Part shown: positions 35,634 to 44,045 of the stretch, in pieces
Layout: each line of letters starts with the position of its first letter
Position numbering within the stretch: the first letter of the stretch is position 1
Assembly (NCBI GenBank): GCA_964405835.1
Contig: CAYOPN010000002.1
Span: 1 to 64,000 of the forward strand
DNA from: JAJVIP01 sp964405835
GTDB lineage: Bacteria; Elusimicrobiota; Elusimicrobia; F11
Direction of reading: 5' to 3'
DNA length: 64,000 nt
Notes under the pieces: model-generated
Database searches by the model: none
Seen by the model: the letters and a program-made list of their open reading frames with translations, nothing else
What the model was told of the DNA's origin: nothing
Program-made: the position numbers and the translations under genes

Positions 35634-37304
35634 TCACGTATTTTTTTGTTCTTTAACGTATCTCAGCAGGAGGCCTAAAAATAACCAAAATGGAACACCC
35701 AAGAACGGTCCTTCTAGCGGGACGTTGAAAGCAGCGATCACCATATACCAAACCCAAAAGGCCAGCGCGAAAACGGCAATCATGTCCTTTCGACGGCAAT
35801 GTCCCCATAACCTGGAAACAAAAACAAGGTTCAGCAGGAGAAATCCCCCCAAACCAAGAAGCCCCATTCGAAACAAAATTGCGAGATGAGAATTATGGAA
35901 ATCGATTCCATACCAATGCTGGGACACAATCCGGCTTATTTCCTCCTGGGTCATGACAAACGGCGGCCTTGGAACGACATCGTCGGAGGGGTTCCGATAT
36001 GCGTTTGAAATTCGATTCTTAAACTCATACGTTTTTTTCATTTCGTCTATAGCACGGATGCGTCGTTCCGGATCTTGAAAGGGATTCATACTCCAGGCAA
36101 TCAACGGTTCGTCAAATCCAATGCCGATAAAAATATTCCTTTCAAGGACCTGCTCGAGTCCATCGAACCAGACGGTCAACCGCCATGAAACATTTCCGGC
36201 CTCGACATTGGGAGCCAGCGCTTTTAAGATTTTCTCCCTGAACCGTTTAAAGTGAACCATGTGAAGTTTTTCGGGCGTGAAATCCACGGGCGCCACAGCA
36301 GAAGCCGGCACATCCTTTTGCGTGACCATGGCCGGCGAAACCGTTTGAGTGATTTGAACTGGCTCAACTTTTACCGGTGCAGGAATGACAGGGTCACTTT
36401 TTACCGGAGCTGGACCTGGAATTGGAACCACTGGATCGGCGCTCGGCGTCACCACAGGCTCGGAGGGCGGGGCCAATTTGACGGCAGGGGTTGCCGAAGA
36501 AACGATGCGTTGGATACGAAAAAGACGTGTGTATCGGCCAAAACCTTGTGGCTCGCCAAAAATCATCACGGAAATGCCGGTTGTCACAATGAACAGAAGC
36601 CCAAACAGCATTGCATGTTTCAAGAAGTGTTTGGGAACACCGCATACCAAGCCAATAAACAGGATCGTCAGCGATGTCAACGCTATGGCAATAATCCCAG
36701 AGCGAATGGTCGTATAGATGACAAATGTCGCAGCGATGGCACCAATGCTCCGTACCACCCAAACAAAACGGTCATCATGTTGGGTAAAACCGTATAAGGC
36801 CACGTACGCAAACGCAGTCAGCGAAGCAACCCCTGCCAACGCATAACGCGGCCACCATGAAACGGAAAAATAGGTAAGTCCGCTCGCAACCATGCATACG
36901 GTGCCGCCAACAAACATCCAGCACAATAATTTTCGAACCGTTTTTTGATCGGGCACCAACGCGTATGAGAGAAAGGCAAACAATGAGTAATAACAAAGGG
37001 CGGACCGTTTTAACGTATCGAGCACGTCGGGCCCTTTTTGGCTTAGCACTGGAAACAACGCAATCAAACCGGCAGACCAATACACGCCGAAAGCCGCATA
37101 AAGCCACCGGTCTCGCTTCTCCGGACGCCATTTCCCCCTAACAACCTGGACTGCAAACAGGGCCGTCATGACAAGAAGCACAAACTCCGAGACAAACAGA
37201 GGGACGGGTCCAACCCAGAAAAAATTATAAGTGAACCCTTTATTGAACCCCAAAAGAAGCGCCAAATAAGCGCCTAACAGATGCGTGAAGAGCAGGACAA
37301 TCAT
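35634..37304 (-). CDS. O-antigen ligase/polymerase family with Pro-rich insertion
   Basis: The 556-residue product has about 10 N-terminal helices to residue 248, a Pro/Val-rich low-complexity stretch (271-345), a loop region with RLTVWFDGLEQVLERNIFIG (a ligase-like W-x-G element) and two or three C-terminal helices. It ends with YGIDFHNSHLAILFRMGLLG and following helices, where H-N-S-H resembles the conserved periplasmic H-N of ligase/polymerase families. The start ATG at 37304 overlaps the upstream GT2 stop as ATGA. It is the second ligase/polymerase-type protein of the array. One may polymerise and the other ligate. Confidence 0.82.
   Translation of the reverse strand: MIVLLFTHLLGAYLALLLGFNKGFTYNFFWVGPVPLFVSEFVLLVMTALFAVQVVRGKWRPEKRDRWLYAAFGVYWSAGLIALFPVLSQKGPDVLDTLKRSALCYYSLFAFLSYALVPDQKTVRKLLCWMFVGGTVCMVASGLTYFSVSWWPRYALAGVASLTAFAYVALYGFTQHDDRFVWVVRSIGAIAATFVIYTTIRSGIIAIALTSLTILFIGLVCGVPKHFLKHAMLFGLLFIVTTGISVMIFGEPQGFGRYTRLFRIQRIVSSATPAVKLAPPSEPVVTPSADPVVPIPGPAPVKSDPVIPAPVKVEPVQITQTVSPAMVTQKDVPASAVAPVDFTPEKLHMVHFKRFREKILKALAPNVEAGNVSWRLTVWFDGLEQVLERNIFIGIGFDEPLIAWSMNPFQDPERRIRAIDEMKKTYEFKNRISNAYRNPSDDVVPRPPFVMTQEEISRIVSQHWYGIDFHNSHLAILFRMGLLGLGGFLLLNLVFVSRLWGHCRRKDMIAVFALAFWVWYMVIAAFNVPLEGPFLGVPFWLFLGLLLRYVKEQKNT
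36270..36494 (-). repeat. Pro/Val-rich low-complexity segment in ligase-like protein
   Basis: Codons 271-345 of the ligase-like gene encode repeated PV, PAP and VxP units such as PVVTPSADPVVPIPGPAP. It lies in the predicted periplasmic loop. Base composition stays similar to neighbours, so it is probably an internal expansion and not an insertion of foreign DNA. Confidence 0.7.
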
Positions 37305-38323
37305 CTTCGAAAAATGGATTTGGCGATGTTTTTATGAAACTTATTATCGGCAACTACCGAAGGAACGCGCCCAATGCCAGATCTCAACGGCCCTACCGCG
37401 GAAGAGAGATCGTGGGTGGCCAGGCGAGGCCAGTAATACATCTTAATCCGCTCCCGCAGCGCCAGTTGTCGATTGGACAAGGATTCCCCTCCAAAGAGCC
37501 GTTGAAATAGCGCATCAAAAGTTGCGAGGACATTTTCGGAGGACGTTCCTGGAGACGGCAAACGGTTGCGGAGCATGGCCGTCAAATATCCCAAGGAGAC
37601 GTCATCGACATCCGGCCATAAGCGATTGACCATTGCATCAACGATCCGGTCCAACTCTCCCGACATTGCTTGGCGATTTTCGTTCGATGTCGATTTCTTG
37701 CTGGAACGGTATTGAAATAAAAACTCTGGAATGTTCCGCATTTCACAATCGAAAAACAGCCGCGTCCACAATTCGTAATCCTGGGCAAAGCGGATGGACT
37801 CGTTGTAACCGCCCCGCTCGCGCAAAACATCGGTTTTCATCATCACGGTCGGATGGGCAAAACAACGGCGCGTCAGGTCGCCGTCGGACATAAGGTGGCA
37901 CTTGATTTCGAGCGGATCGACGGGGTAGCGCATGTTCTTGATAAAGCGTCCTTGCTCATCAATTTCTTGGTGCCATGTTCCCACAACGGCCGTTGCCGGA
38001 TGCCGCTCAAACGCTTCCACTTGTTTCTGAAAACGGTCTTTCAGAGAAACATCATCGGCGTCCATGCGCGCCAAATACCGGCCTTTGGCGAGGGCAAGGC
38101 CTTTGTTGAGCGCCTTGGTCTGGCCAAGGTCGGTCTCATTTTTAACGAGACGGATGCGGGGGTCTCCAAACGATCCGATAATTTCCACGGAGCGGTCAGT
38201 GCTCGCGTTGTCCAGCACAAGGAACTCAAAATCACCATACGATTGTTCGAGAATGCTTTTGACGGCTTCGCCGACAAAACGTTCGCCGTTTTTGACCGAC
38301 ATTAAAACGGAAATATTAGGCAT
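37301..38323 (-). CDS. Glycosyltransferase family 2
   Basis: The 340-residue product has a GT-A fold start, ISVLMSVKNGERFVGEAVKS, then LDNASTDRS, the metal-binding RMDADD and a C-terminal acceptor region that includes TRRCFAHPTVMM and ELWTRLF. It is typical of enzymes that add sugars to surface glycans at the cytoplasmic membrane face. The ATG at 38323 gives the normal family start and overlaps the upstream epimerase gene by 8 bp; an earlier start would overlap by 32 bp. Donor is unknown; the CDP-linked deoxyhexose made by the adjacent genes is a candidate. Confidence 0.9.
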   Translation of the reverse strand: MPNISVLMSVKNGERFVGEAVKSILEQSYGDFEFLVLDNASTDRSVEIIGSFGDPRIRLVKNETDLGQTKALNKGLALAKGRYLARMDADDVSLKDRFQKQVEAFERHPATAVVGTWHQEIDEQGRFIKNMRYPVDPLEIKCHLMSDGDLTRRCFAHPTVMMKTDVLRERGGYNESIRFAQDYELWTRLFFDCEMRNIPEFLFQYRSSKKSTSNENRQAMSGELDRIVDAMVNRLWPDVDDVSLGYLTAMLRNRLPSPGTSSENVLATFDALFQRLFGGESLSNRQLALRERIKMYYWPRLATHDLSSAVGPLRSGIGRVPSVVADNKFHKNIAKSIFRR

Positions 38324-39194
38324 GCGAATGGGCCAGGTAATGTTCAACGGTTTTCTGAAGCCCGGCGGCGAGACCGGTGGACGCTTGCCAACCTAGCAAC
38401 TCGCGCGCTTTCTTAACATCGGCGTAAAGCGACATGTTTTCTCCGGGGCGGTAAGCCACCGCGCCAAACACGGGTTCTCCGCCGCCGCACAAGCGGACGA
38501 TGGTTTCGACCACCGAACGCACGGTCGCCGGGTTGCCGGACGCCAAGTTGATAACATGGCCGCGCGCTTCTTTTTTCTCCGCCGCCAACATAAGCCCCTT
38601 AACAATGTCGTCCACGTAACAAAAGTCCCGCAGCTGCTTGCCTTCGGACGTATCGAACTTTCTTTTCTCAACGCAGCCTTTGATGATTTGCGGAATGAAG
38701 CGCCTCCCATCCTGCCCGGGGCCGTACGTGAGAAACAAGCGCACGACAATGCCTGGAAATTTCTCGGTCTTGGCCAGCGCTTGAATCAAATGCGTGGCCG
38801 CGGTTTTCCCCACAGAATACGGCGCGATCGGCGACTCCCGGAGATCTTCTTGCTGTGGTGACAATGCATCGCCGTACTCGTCGCTGCTGCCCACTTGGAC
38901 GAAAGCCTCGAGCGCCGAAGGATCAATGGCTTCAATAAGATTTTCGACCACCGCAAAATGTTGATCCAACACAGCGCGTCCGCCTTTTAAAAATGGCGTG
39001 TGATCGATATAGCCGGCGAGATTGAAGACTTTCTGAAACTTGAGGCCTTTCAACGCCCCAAAAACGGCGGCACGGTCCCGCAAGTCGAGCTGGCCTTTGG
39101 AGAGGACCGTGACGTTGTTTCCGGTTTCGGCCAGCTTGCGAGTGAGATGCGTCCCAATAAACCCCGCTCCGCCGGCGACGAGGACGTCAGCCAT
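38316..39194 (-). CDS. NAD-dependent epimerase/dehydratase, probable 4-reductase
   Basis: The 292-residue product is an extended SDR with the NAD motif GGAGFIGT (8-15), GSSDEYGD (102-109) and catalytic Tyr126 and Lys130 (YSVGK). It resembles NDP-sugar epimerases and 4-ketoreductases. It follows rfbF, rfbG and a RmlC-like epimerase, so by analogy with the rml pathway it would reduce the C4 keto group of a CDP-6-deoxy-4-ketohexose. The assignment as reductase is inferred from position; 4-epimerase is an alternative. It begins 8 bp before the upstream RmlC-like stop. Confidence 0.85.
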   Translation of the reverse strand: MADVLVAGGAGFIGTHLTRKLAETGNNVTVLSKGQLDLRDRAAVFGALKGLKFQKVFNLAGYIDHTPFLKGGRAVLDQHFAVVENLIEAIDPSALEAFVQVGSSDEYGDALSPQQEDLRESPIAPYSVGKTAATHLIQALAKTEKFPGIVVRLFLTYGPGQDGRRFIPQIIKGCVEKRKFDTSEGKQLRDFCYVDDIVKGLMLAAEKKEARGHVINLASGNPATVRSVVETIVRLCGGGEPVFGAVAYRPGENMSLYADVKKARELLGWQASTGLAAGLQKTVEHYLAHSHA

Positions 39195-39693
39195 GCTTTA
39201 AATTCCAATCGTAAGGAATGGAATTTTCAAAAGGGTCCGTCCGGCTGATTTCATCCGGGTCGTGCGGGATGGTCGAGCAATTCGCGACGATGGCGGACGC
39301 CGTGCCGACGCCTTTAAACCCGTTCCACACATTTGGCGGAATGGTCACGAGCTGATAGTTTTCGGGGCCGATGAACAGCTCCATCAATGCGCCGCGCGTT
39401 TTGGATTTCGGACGGTCGTCGTAGAGCACGAGTTTGATCTTGCCCGACACCACCGCGTAGTTAAGCGTCATCTTCGAATGAATGTGCCAGGCCTTCACCA
39501 CGCCCGGATGCACGACCGAGAAATAGATCTCACCGAACTTTTCAAAGACCGGTGAATCGTTGCGCAGCATGTGCATGATCTTGCCGCGTTCGTCGTTGAT
39601 TTGACGCAGCAGCGTCACAACAACACCGTCGATGGCCGCGCGTTTGGCGGGCTTGTCCGCCGTTTTTTTGGCGGATTTTTTTTTACTTCGCAT
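39187..39693 (-). CDS. RmlC-like cupin, probable deoxyhexulose 3,5-epimerase
   Basis: The 168-residue product has a basic N-terminal tail (1-19, Lys-rich), then a cupin fold. AWHIHSKMT (69-77) contains His70 and His72, the position of the catalytic His of RmlC; ending motifs NVWNGFKGVG and IPHDPDE match the RmlC family. Length fits RmlC (about 180). It would epimerise C3 and/or C5 of a 4-keto-6-deoxyhexose nucleotide. Sitting between a CDP-glucose 4,6-dehydratase and a reductase, it likely acts on a CDP sugar and not a dTDP sugar. The start at 39693 overlaps rfbG by 11 bp. Confidence 0.8.
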   Translation of the reverse strand: MRSKKKSAKKTADKPAKRAAIDGVVVTLLRQINDERGKIMHMLRNDSPVFEKFGEIYFSVVHPGVVKAWHIHSKMTLNYAVVSGKIKLVLYDDRPKSKTRGALMELFIGPENYQLVTIPPNVWNGFKGVGTASAIVANCSTIPHDPDEISRTDPFENSIPYDWNLKHG

Positions 39694-40657
39694 AGTTTGC
39701 CTCGTACCATTCAATGGTTTTGCTGAGACCTTTTTCCAAATTGAAGACCGGTTTCCATCCGAGCAGCCGCCGTGCTTTGCGAGACGACAGGTGCTGATCG
39801 ATGATCTCATTAGAGGCTTGGTTTAAGATCTTCGGTTTTACGTCGGATTTCATGAGTTTTGTCACCGCAGCGACGATCTGCAGCACCGTCATGGGTTTTT
39901 CGTAGCTGAAATTAAACGCCTCGCCATGCACTTTTTCATCTTGCATCGCTTCCGCGGTATGAAGATAGGCGTCCACACCGTCTTCGACATAGATGTAATC
40001 GCGAATGAATTTCCCGTTCGAGCGGATGATGGGCCGTTCTCCCCGCAGCAGCGAGACGATGGTGCCCGGCACGATGCGGTTTAAGTTCAAGTCCCCGCCG
40101 CCGTAGAAGTTGCCGCAGCGGGTCACGCACACGGGCAACTTGTAGCTTTTGTGGTAAGCATTGCAGAGTAAATCAGCGCAAGACTTCGAAACATCATAGG
40201 GATGCGTGCCATTGAGCGGGGTTTCTTCGGTGTAGGGAAGTTTCTCTTGATCTCCATACGCTTTATCGCTGGAAGCGACCACCACACGCTTGATCGAAGA
40301 TGTCTGCCGGCAGGCTTCGAGCACATTCCACGTGCCCTTGATATTGGCCTCGAACGTGCCAAGCGGGCTGCGATTGGCCGCGCCGACGATCGTCTGGGCC
40401 GCCAAATGGAACACCGTTTCAATCTCGTATTCGTTGAGCGCGCGTTCCAGCACCGCCAAATCTTCCACCTCGCCGCGCACCACATTCACCTTGTCGATTG
40501 ACCCGTCCAGCACCAGGTTGGATTTCGGCGTCCAGTCCCTGACCAGCGCCGTCACGTTGGCTCCGTCGGCTGCCAATTTCTTTGTGAGCCACGAACCCAG
40601 CAGGCCCGTCGCTCCCGTCACGAACACATTTTTATGTTTCCAAGGGGAAGCTACCAT
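39683..40657 (-). CDS. rfbG: CDP-glucose 4,6-dehydratase-like
   Basis: The enzyme removes water from CDP-glucose to form CDP-4-keto-6-deoxyglucose. The 324-residue product is an extended SDR with FVTGATGLLGS (12-22), FHLAAQTIVG (83-92), VASSDKAYGD (127-136) and catalytic Tyr154 and Lys158 (YDVSK). The F-E-A-N-I-K-G-T-W pattern near 102-110 is seen in RfbG proteins. It is about 30 residues shorter than typical RfbG. It follows rfbF, which makes its substrate. The start at 40657 overlaps the rfbF stop by 7 bp; longer upstream frame is inside rfbF. Confidence 0.87.
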   Translation of the reverse strand: MVASPWKHKNVFVTGATGLLGSWLTKKLAADGANVTALVRDWTPKSNLVLDGSIDKVNVVRGEVEDLAVLERALNEYEIETVFHLAAQTIVGAANRSPLGTFEANIKGTWNVLEACRQTSSIKRVVVASSDKAYGDQEKLPYTEETPLNGTHPYDVSKSCADLLCNAYHKSYKLPVCVTRCGNFYGGGDLNLNRIVPGTIVSLLRGERPIIRSNGKFIRDYIYVEDGVDAYLHTAEAMQDEKVHGEAFNFSYEKPMTVLQIVAAVTKLMKSDVKPKILNQASNEIIDQHLSSRKARRLLGWKPVFNLEKGLSKTIEWYEANYAK

Positions 40658-41373
40658 GATTTCCAAGGGGCTCCTTTTTTCCAGAGTTTGTTCAAATGGT
40701 CCCGCTCGCGCGGCGTGTCCATGCATTGCCAGAAACCGTCGTGCTTGAAGGCGCGCAACTGGCCCGCCTTGGCCACGCGCTGCAACGCGCCGAATTCCAA
40801 ATCGCAATCGGACGCGGACGAAAGATACTTCAAAAACTCCCGGCGGAACACAAAGAAACCGCCGTTGATGTGGCCCGTGCTGAGCTGGGGTTTCTCATCA
40901 AACTTCAACACACGGTCACCGGCCAGTTCAATCTCGCCAAAACGCGACGGCGGTCGCACCGCGGTCACGGTACCCAGTTTGCCGTGGCGCACGTGGTATT
41001 CATGGAGCTTCTTGAGATTTGAATTGATCACGCCATCACCGTAGGTCACGTGGAAATGGGGCGCCGTAAGAAATTTTTCAACGCGTTTAAGCCGGCCGCC
41101 TTTTAACGTGCCGGTGCCCGTGTTTACAAAATCGATCTTCCAATGCTTCTCGCCTGAGAAATATTTCCGGATGTAATTGCCTTTGAAACCAAGGGGCAAA
41201 ACAAAATGGCGAAAACCGTGCGCGTCATACGTCTTCATGATGTGCCAAAGGATTGGTTTGCCCCCCACTTCAACCATGGGTTTGGGGCGGATGTCTCCGT
41301 CCTCGCGCATACGCGTTCCCTTGCCACCGCACAAAATAACGACCGGGACCGCGTTCAACATGAGCTTGTTCAT
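40651..41373 (-). CDS. rfbF: Glucose-1-phosphate cytidylyltransferase
   Basis: RfbF makes CDP-glucose from CTP and glucose-1-phosphate. The 240-residue product has the nucleotide motif ILCGGKGTRM (13-22), IRPKPMVEVGGKPILWHIMK (28-47), which is close to RfbF of enteric O-antigen clusters, YGDGV near 120, and the C-terminal FWQCMDTPRERDHLNKLW that marks the family. Length is near the usual 257. The ATG at 41373 overlaps the upstream methyltransferase as ATGA. Paired with rfbG it supports a CDP-sugar pathway. Confidence 0.93.
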   Translation of the reverse strand: MNKLMLNAVPVVILCGGKGTRMREDGDIRPKPMVEVGGKPILWHIMKTYDAHGFRHFVLPLGFKGNYIRKYFSGEKHWKIDFVNTGTGTLKGGRLKRVEKFLTAPHFHVTYGDGVINSNLKKLHEYHVRHGKLGTVTAVRPPSRFGEIELAGDRVLKFDEKPQLSTGHINGGFFVFRREFLKYLSSASDCDLEFGALQRVAKAGQLRAFKHDGFWQCMDTPRERDHLNKLWKKGAPWKSW

Positions 41374-42332
41374 GGTTGGACGCCCGCGAGACAGCGGATC
41401 CACACGCGATCATCGCCATATTCACGGCAGTGGTACGGGTCTGGGGCCGAAAGCGGATCGGGATGGCCGGCGTTTTTTTTGGGTTTCAGAAAATTTTTAA
41501 TCCGGCGGAGTTGGTCGCGCATTGGCAGTTTATCGATCCAACCGTTTCGCGCGCGAATGGCGTCATTCATTTCCCGTTGCTTGGTCCAAGGCAAACCGCA
41601 CGTTTCCAGGTACAGCGAGCGGAAACCGCCGGCTGCCAGCACCTTCGACAGTGATTTTGGTTCAAAGAACAACACGTGCGGTTCGAGGTCGAACTTAAAC
41701 CGGTAGTCCCCGTTCGGCACTTCAATGAACAAATAACCTTCGGGTTTCAAATAGGCCTTCAAATTTTTTAAATATTCCACGGGAGCATTTATGTGCTCAA
41801 AGACGTGGCTGAGAATGATCAAATCGAATTTCTTGTTGGCAAATTCCTCGAGCTCTGCCTTCCAAACTATACCGTGCCGTTCAAGTGATTGTTGGGCTTT
41901 TTGGTCCGGCTCTACCGCGAAGCATTGGACTGTTGCGGGAAGAAGCTTGACCAGATAACTCTCGAGCACGCCATAGCCGGCCCCGATATCGAGCACGTCG
42001 ATCTGTTTACCGAACTTAAGCCGGTCCTTAATGAAATCCACGCGCGCCTGCGCTTGATGGTGATAGGTCGGGATATCAAACGGTGTTTTGTCCGCCACGT
42101 GGCCCCAGAAGGTCCCGCTGTTGTAATAGGCGTTCAACATGTCGGTGGACGCCATCGGGTACATATAGACAAGGCCGCAATCGACACAACGGGCGACCGT
42201 GCGACTCAGGAACAATTGGTTGTGCGCCGGATACGTCATCACATGTTGATGGGCGCGTTGGCGGCAAAGCGGGCATTCAAGCCCGCGGACAGTGTTCCCT
42301 CCGGCCGGTTTGGTGATTGTCGCTTCAGGCAT
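41370..42332 (-). CDS. SAM-dependent methyltransferase with N-terminal zinc ribbon
   Basis: The 320-residue product has CPLC (20-23) and CVDC (49-52) at the N-terminus and a class I methyltransferase with VLDIGAGYG (113-121), SHVFEHINAP and EVPNGDYRF. It is built like the protein at 26372-27217. The C-terminal Pro/Lys-rich segment (about 280-320) contains no known domain. It lies upstream of rfbF and downstream of a 2-hydroxyacid dehydrogenase. It may methylate a sugar of the same glycan; related proteins in TylF/C-methyltransferase groups act on NDP-sugars. Substrate is not shown. Confidence 0.86.
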   Translation of the reverse strand: MPEATITKPAGGNTVRGLECPLCRQRAHQHVMTYPAHNQLFLSRTVARCVDCGLVYMYPMASTDMLNAYYNSGTFWGHVADKTPFDIPTYHHQAQARVDFIKDRLKFGKQIDVLDIGAGYGVLESYLVKLLPATVQCFAVEPDQKAQQSLERHGIVWKAELEEFANKKFDLIILSHVFEHINAPVEYLKNLKAYLKPEGYLFIEVPNGDYRFKFDLEPHVLFFEPKSLSKVLAAGGFRSLYLETCGLPWTKQREMNDAIRARNGWIDKLPMRDQLRRIKNFLKPKKNAGHPDPLSAPDPYHCREYGDDRVWIRCLAGVQP

Positions 42333-43275
42333 ACACCGTCCCTTTTTTACTTGCTTTGAAAAATTCCACGATGTTTTGTGCAGCGCGCAATTCCATGGCC
42401 ACGCGCGAAGCATTGGTCAGCGTGGCCACGTGCGGCGTGCAAATCACATTGGAACGGCCCATGAGCGGACCTTTGTAGGGTTCGTTCTCGTAAACGTCGA
42501 GCGCCGCGCCGCCGAGCCGTTTTTCATCCAGCGCTTTCACCAAAGCATTTTCGTCGATCATATAGCCGCGCGCGGTGTTCACGAGGAACGCCCCTTGCTT
42601 CATCTTGGCGAACTCAACCGTGCTCATCAAATGACCGTCCGATGGCTGGCGCGATGCGTGGAGCGACACCACGTCCGATTCTGCGAGAAGCGCGTTGAAA
42701 TCTTTCAGTTCGACGCCTTCAGGGACATCCGTTTTCTTCAACACCGGGTCCGACACCAGCACATGCGCGCCGAACGGAGAGAGCAAGCGCGCCACGGCGC
42801 GACCAATGCGGCCAAAACCAACCAGGCCGACCGTCCATTCGGAAAGCAATACGCCGGTATGCTTCTTCCATTGGGAGGACTGGGAATCAAGCACGTGGGA
42901 TGGAATGTTCCGCGCAAGCGCCAGGATCATCGCCACCGTCATCTCGGCCACCGGCTGAATCACCTCTTCGATCGTTACCAGAACGGACACTCCATGTTGT
43001 TTGGCCGCAGCTAGATCAACCGCATCGGTCCCAATACCACAACGGCTCACGCATTTGAGCTCCGGAAGTGCCGCGAACAACGCCGCGTCGTATGGTTCGA
43101 CGCCGGCCAGCACCGCATCGACGCATTTGAGCTCCGCTTCCATTTCTTCGCGTTTAAGCCGGTGGCCCAGCTTGTTTAAGTGGACCTCCATACCGGCGCG
43201 TTCCATGGCTTTGAGCGGTTCCTGCGACGTTTCGCAGAATTGCTGCAGCGCAACGTAGACCACCGGTCTCTTCAT
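42325..43275 (-). CDS. D-2-hydroxyacid dehydrogenase (PGDH-like)
   Basis: The 316-residue product belongs to the D-isomer specific 2-hydroxyacid dehydrogenases. It has the NAD motif VGLVGFGRIGRAV (148-160), a catalytic Arg in NTARGYMID, Glu in LDVYENEP and His in TPHVATLT. These enzymes interconvert 2-oxo and 2-hydroxy acids; 3-phosphoglycerate dehydrogenase is the best-known member, but no serine-binding ACT domain is present. Its place next to a KdsB-like cytidylyltransferase and SDRs suggests it works on a sugar acid. Substrate is unknown. Confidence 0.9.
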   Translation of the reverse strand: MKRPVVYVALQQFCETSQEPLKAMERAGMEVHLNKLGHRLKREEMEAELKCVDAVLAGVEPYDAALFAALPELKCVSRCGIGTDAVDLAAAKQHGVSVLVTIEEVIQPVAEMTVAMILALARNIPSHVLDSQSSQWKKHTGVLLSEWTVGLVGFGRIGRAVARLLSPFGAHVLVSDPVLKKTDVPEGVELKDFNALLAESDVVSLHASRQPSDGHLMSTVEFAKMKQGAFLVNTARGYMIDENALVKALDEKRLGGAALDVYENEPYKGPLMGRSNVICTPHVATLTNASRVAMELRAAQNIVEFFKASKKGTVYA

Positions 43276-44045
43276 GCTGCGCTGCCCGTCTTGCTCAAGA
43301 TATTTTCGAGCACGGCCAATTGCCGCTGGTCTTCTTTCAAATATTTTTCAACGAGCTCCACTTCGCGCGGCTCGTTGATGCCCGGGTAACCTTTGCTGAA
43401 CGGCACACCTTGGATCATTACATCGTGCTCAAGTGTGCGGTTCTGATCGAGAGATTCTTGTATTTCGAGCGGCGTCCGGCTGAAAGCGCCGACTTGTTTG
43501 AGGAACTTCTTTTCAAACGCGAGGATCCCAAGCACAATCCGCACCGTCTCCGGCTTCATGTGCGAAAAGATCCGCGAGCAAAACATGAGCCGGTCCGATG
43601 CCGACACCACGCATTTCACAATTGACTTGTCGCTGAGCTCGGCCGCGTCCGATATCGGGGCCGTCGCGTTCCATACGGGGCCCGCCGGATTGGACTTGAT
43701 GGCGGCGACCAGGTTCTTCAAATCGTCTGGGAGGATTAGGATCTCGTCGCCTTGCACGTTCACCACATGCGTGCAATCGAGAGCATCGGCGGCCTCCGCT
43801 ACACGGTCGGTGGCGCCAGGATGATTGGGATTGGTCATGATCACGCGGCCACCGAAACCTTCAATCGCGTCCTTCACTTCTTTATCGCAGGCCGCCACGA
43901 CCACATCCGAGAAAACCCCCGCAAGGACCGCGCGGCGACGGACATGTTCGACCATAGGGATCCCGCGAAACGGAAGCAACGGTTTCCCCGGAAAACGCGT
44001 GGAAGCCATGCGCGCAGGAATGATGGCGGCGACTTTTACGCTCAT
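43272..44045 (-). CDS. KdsB-like cytidylyltransferase, diverged
   Basis: KdsB activates KDO as CMP-KDO. The 257-residue product has the family opening AAIIPARMASTRFPGKPL (5-22), VVAACDKEV, PGATDRVAEAA and VVNVQGDEILI, all KdsB hallmarks. The second half differs: the usual HIGIYGY-like element reads VLGILAFEKKFL, followed by LEIQESLDQNRTLEHD in place of LE..EQLR. The active core is kept but the sugar side is changed, so a related ulosonic or other acidic sugar is likelier than KDO. The ATG overlaps the upstream SDR as ATGA. Confidence 0.85.
   Translation of the reverse strand: MSVKVAAIIPARMASTRFPGKPLLPFRGIPMVEHVRRRAVLAGVFSDVVVAACDKEVKDAIEGFGGRVIMTNPNHPGATDRVAEAADALDCTHVVNVQGDEILILPDDLKNLVAAIKSNPAGPVWNATAPISDAAELSDKSIVKCVVSASDRLMFCSRIFSHMKPETVRIVLGILAFEKKFLKQVGAFSRTPLEIQESLDQNRTLEHDVMIQGVPFSKGYPGINEPREVELVEKYLKEDQRQLAVLENILSKTGSAA

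Noticed and set aside
28122..44045. Complete standard KDO pathway
   Set aside because: kdsD and a KdsB-like gene are present, but kdsA and kdsC are not in the window and the KdsB-like protein is diverged.
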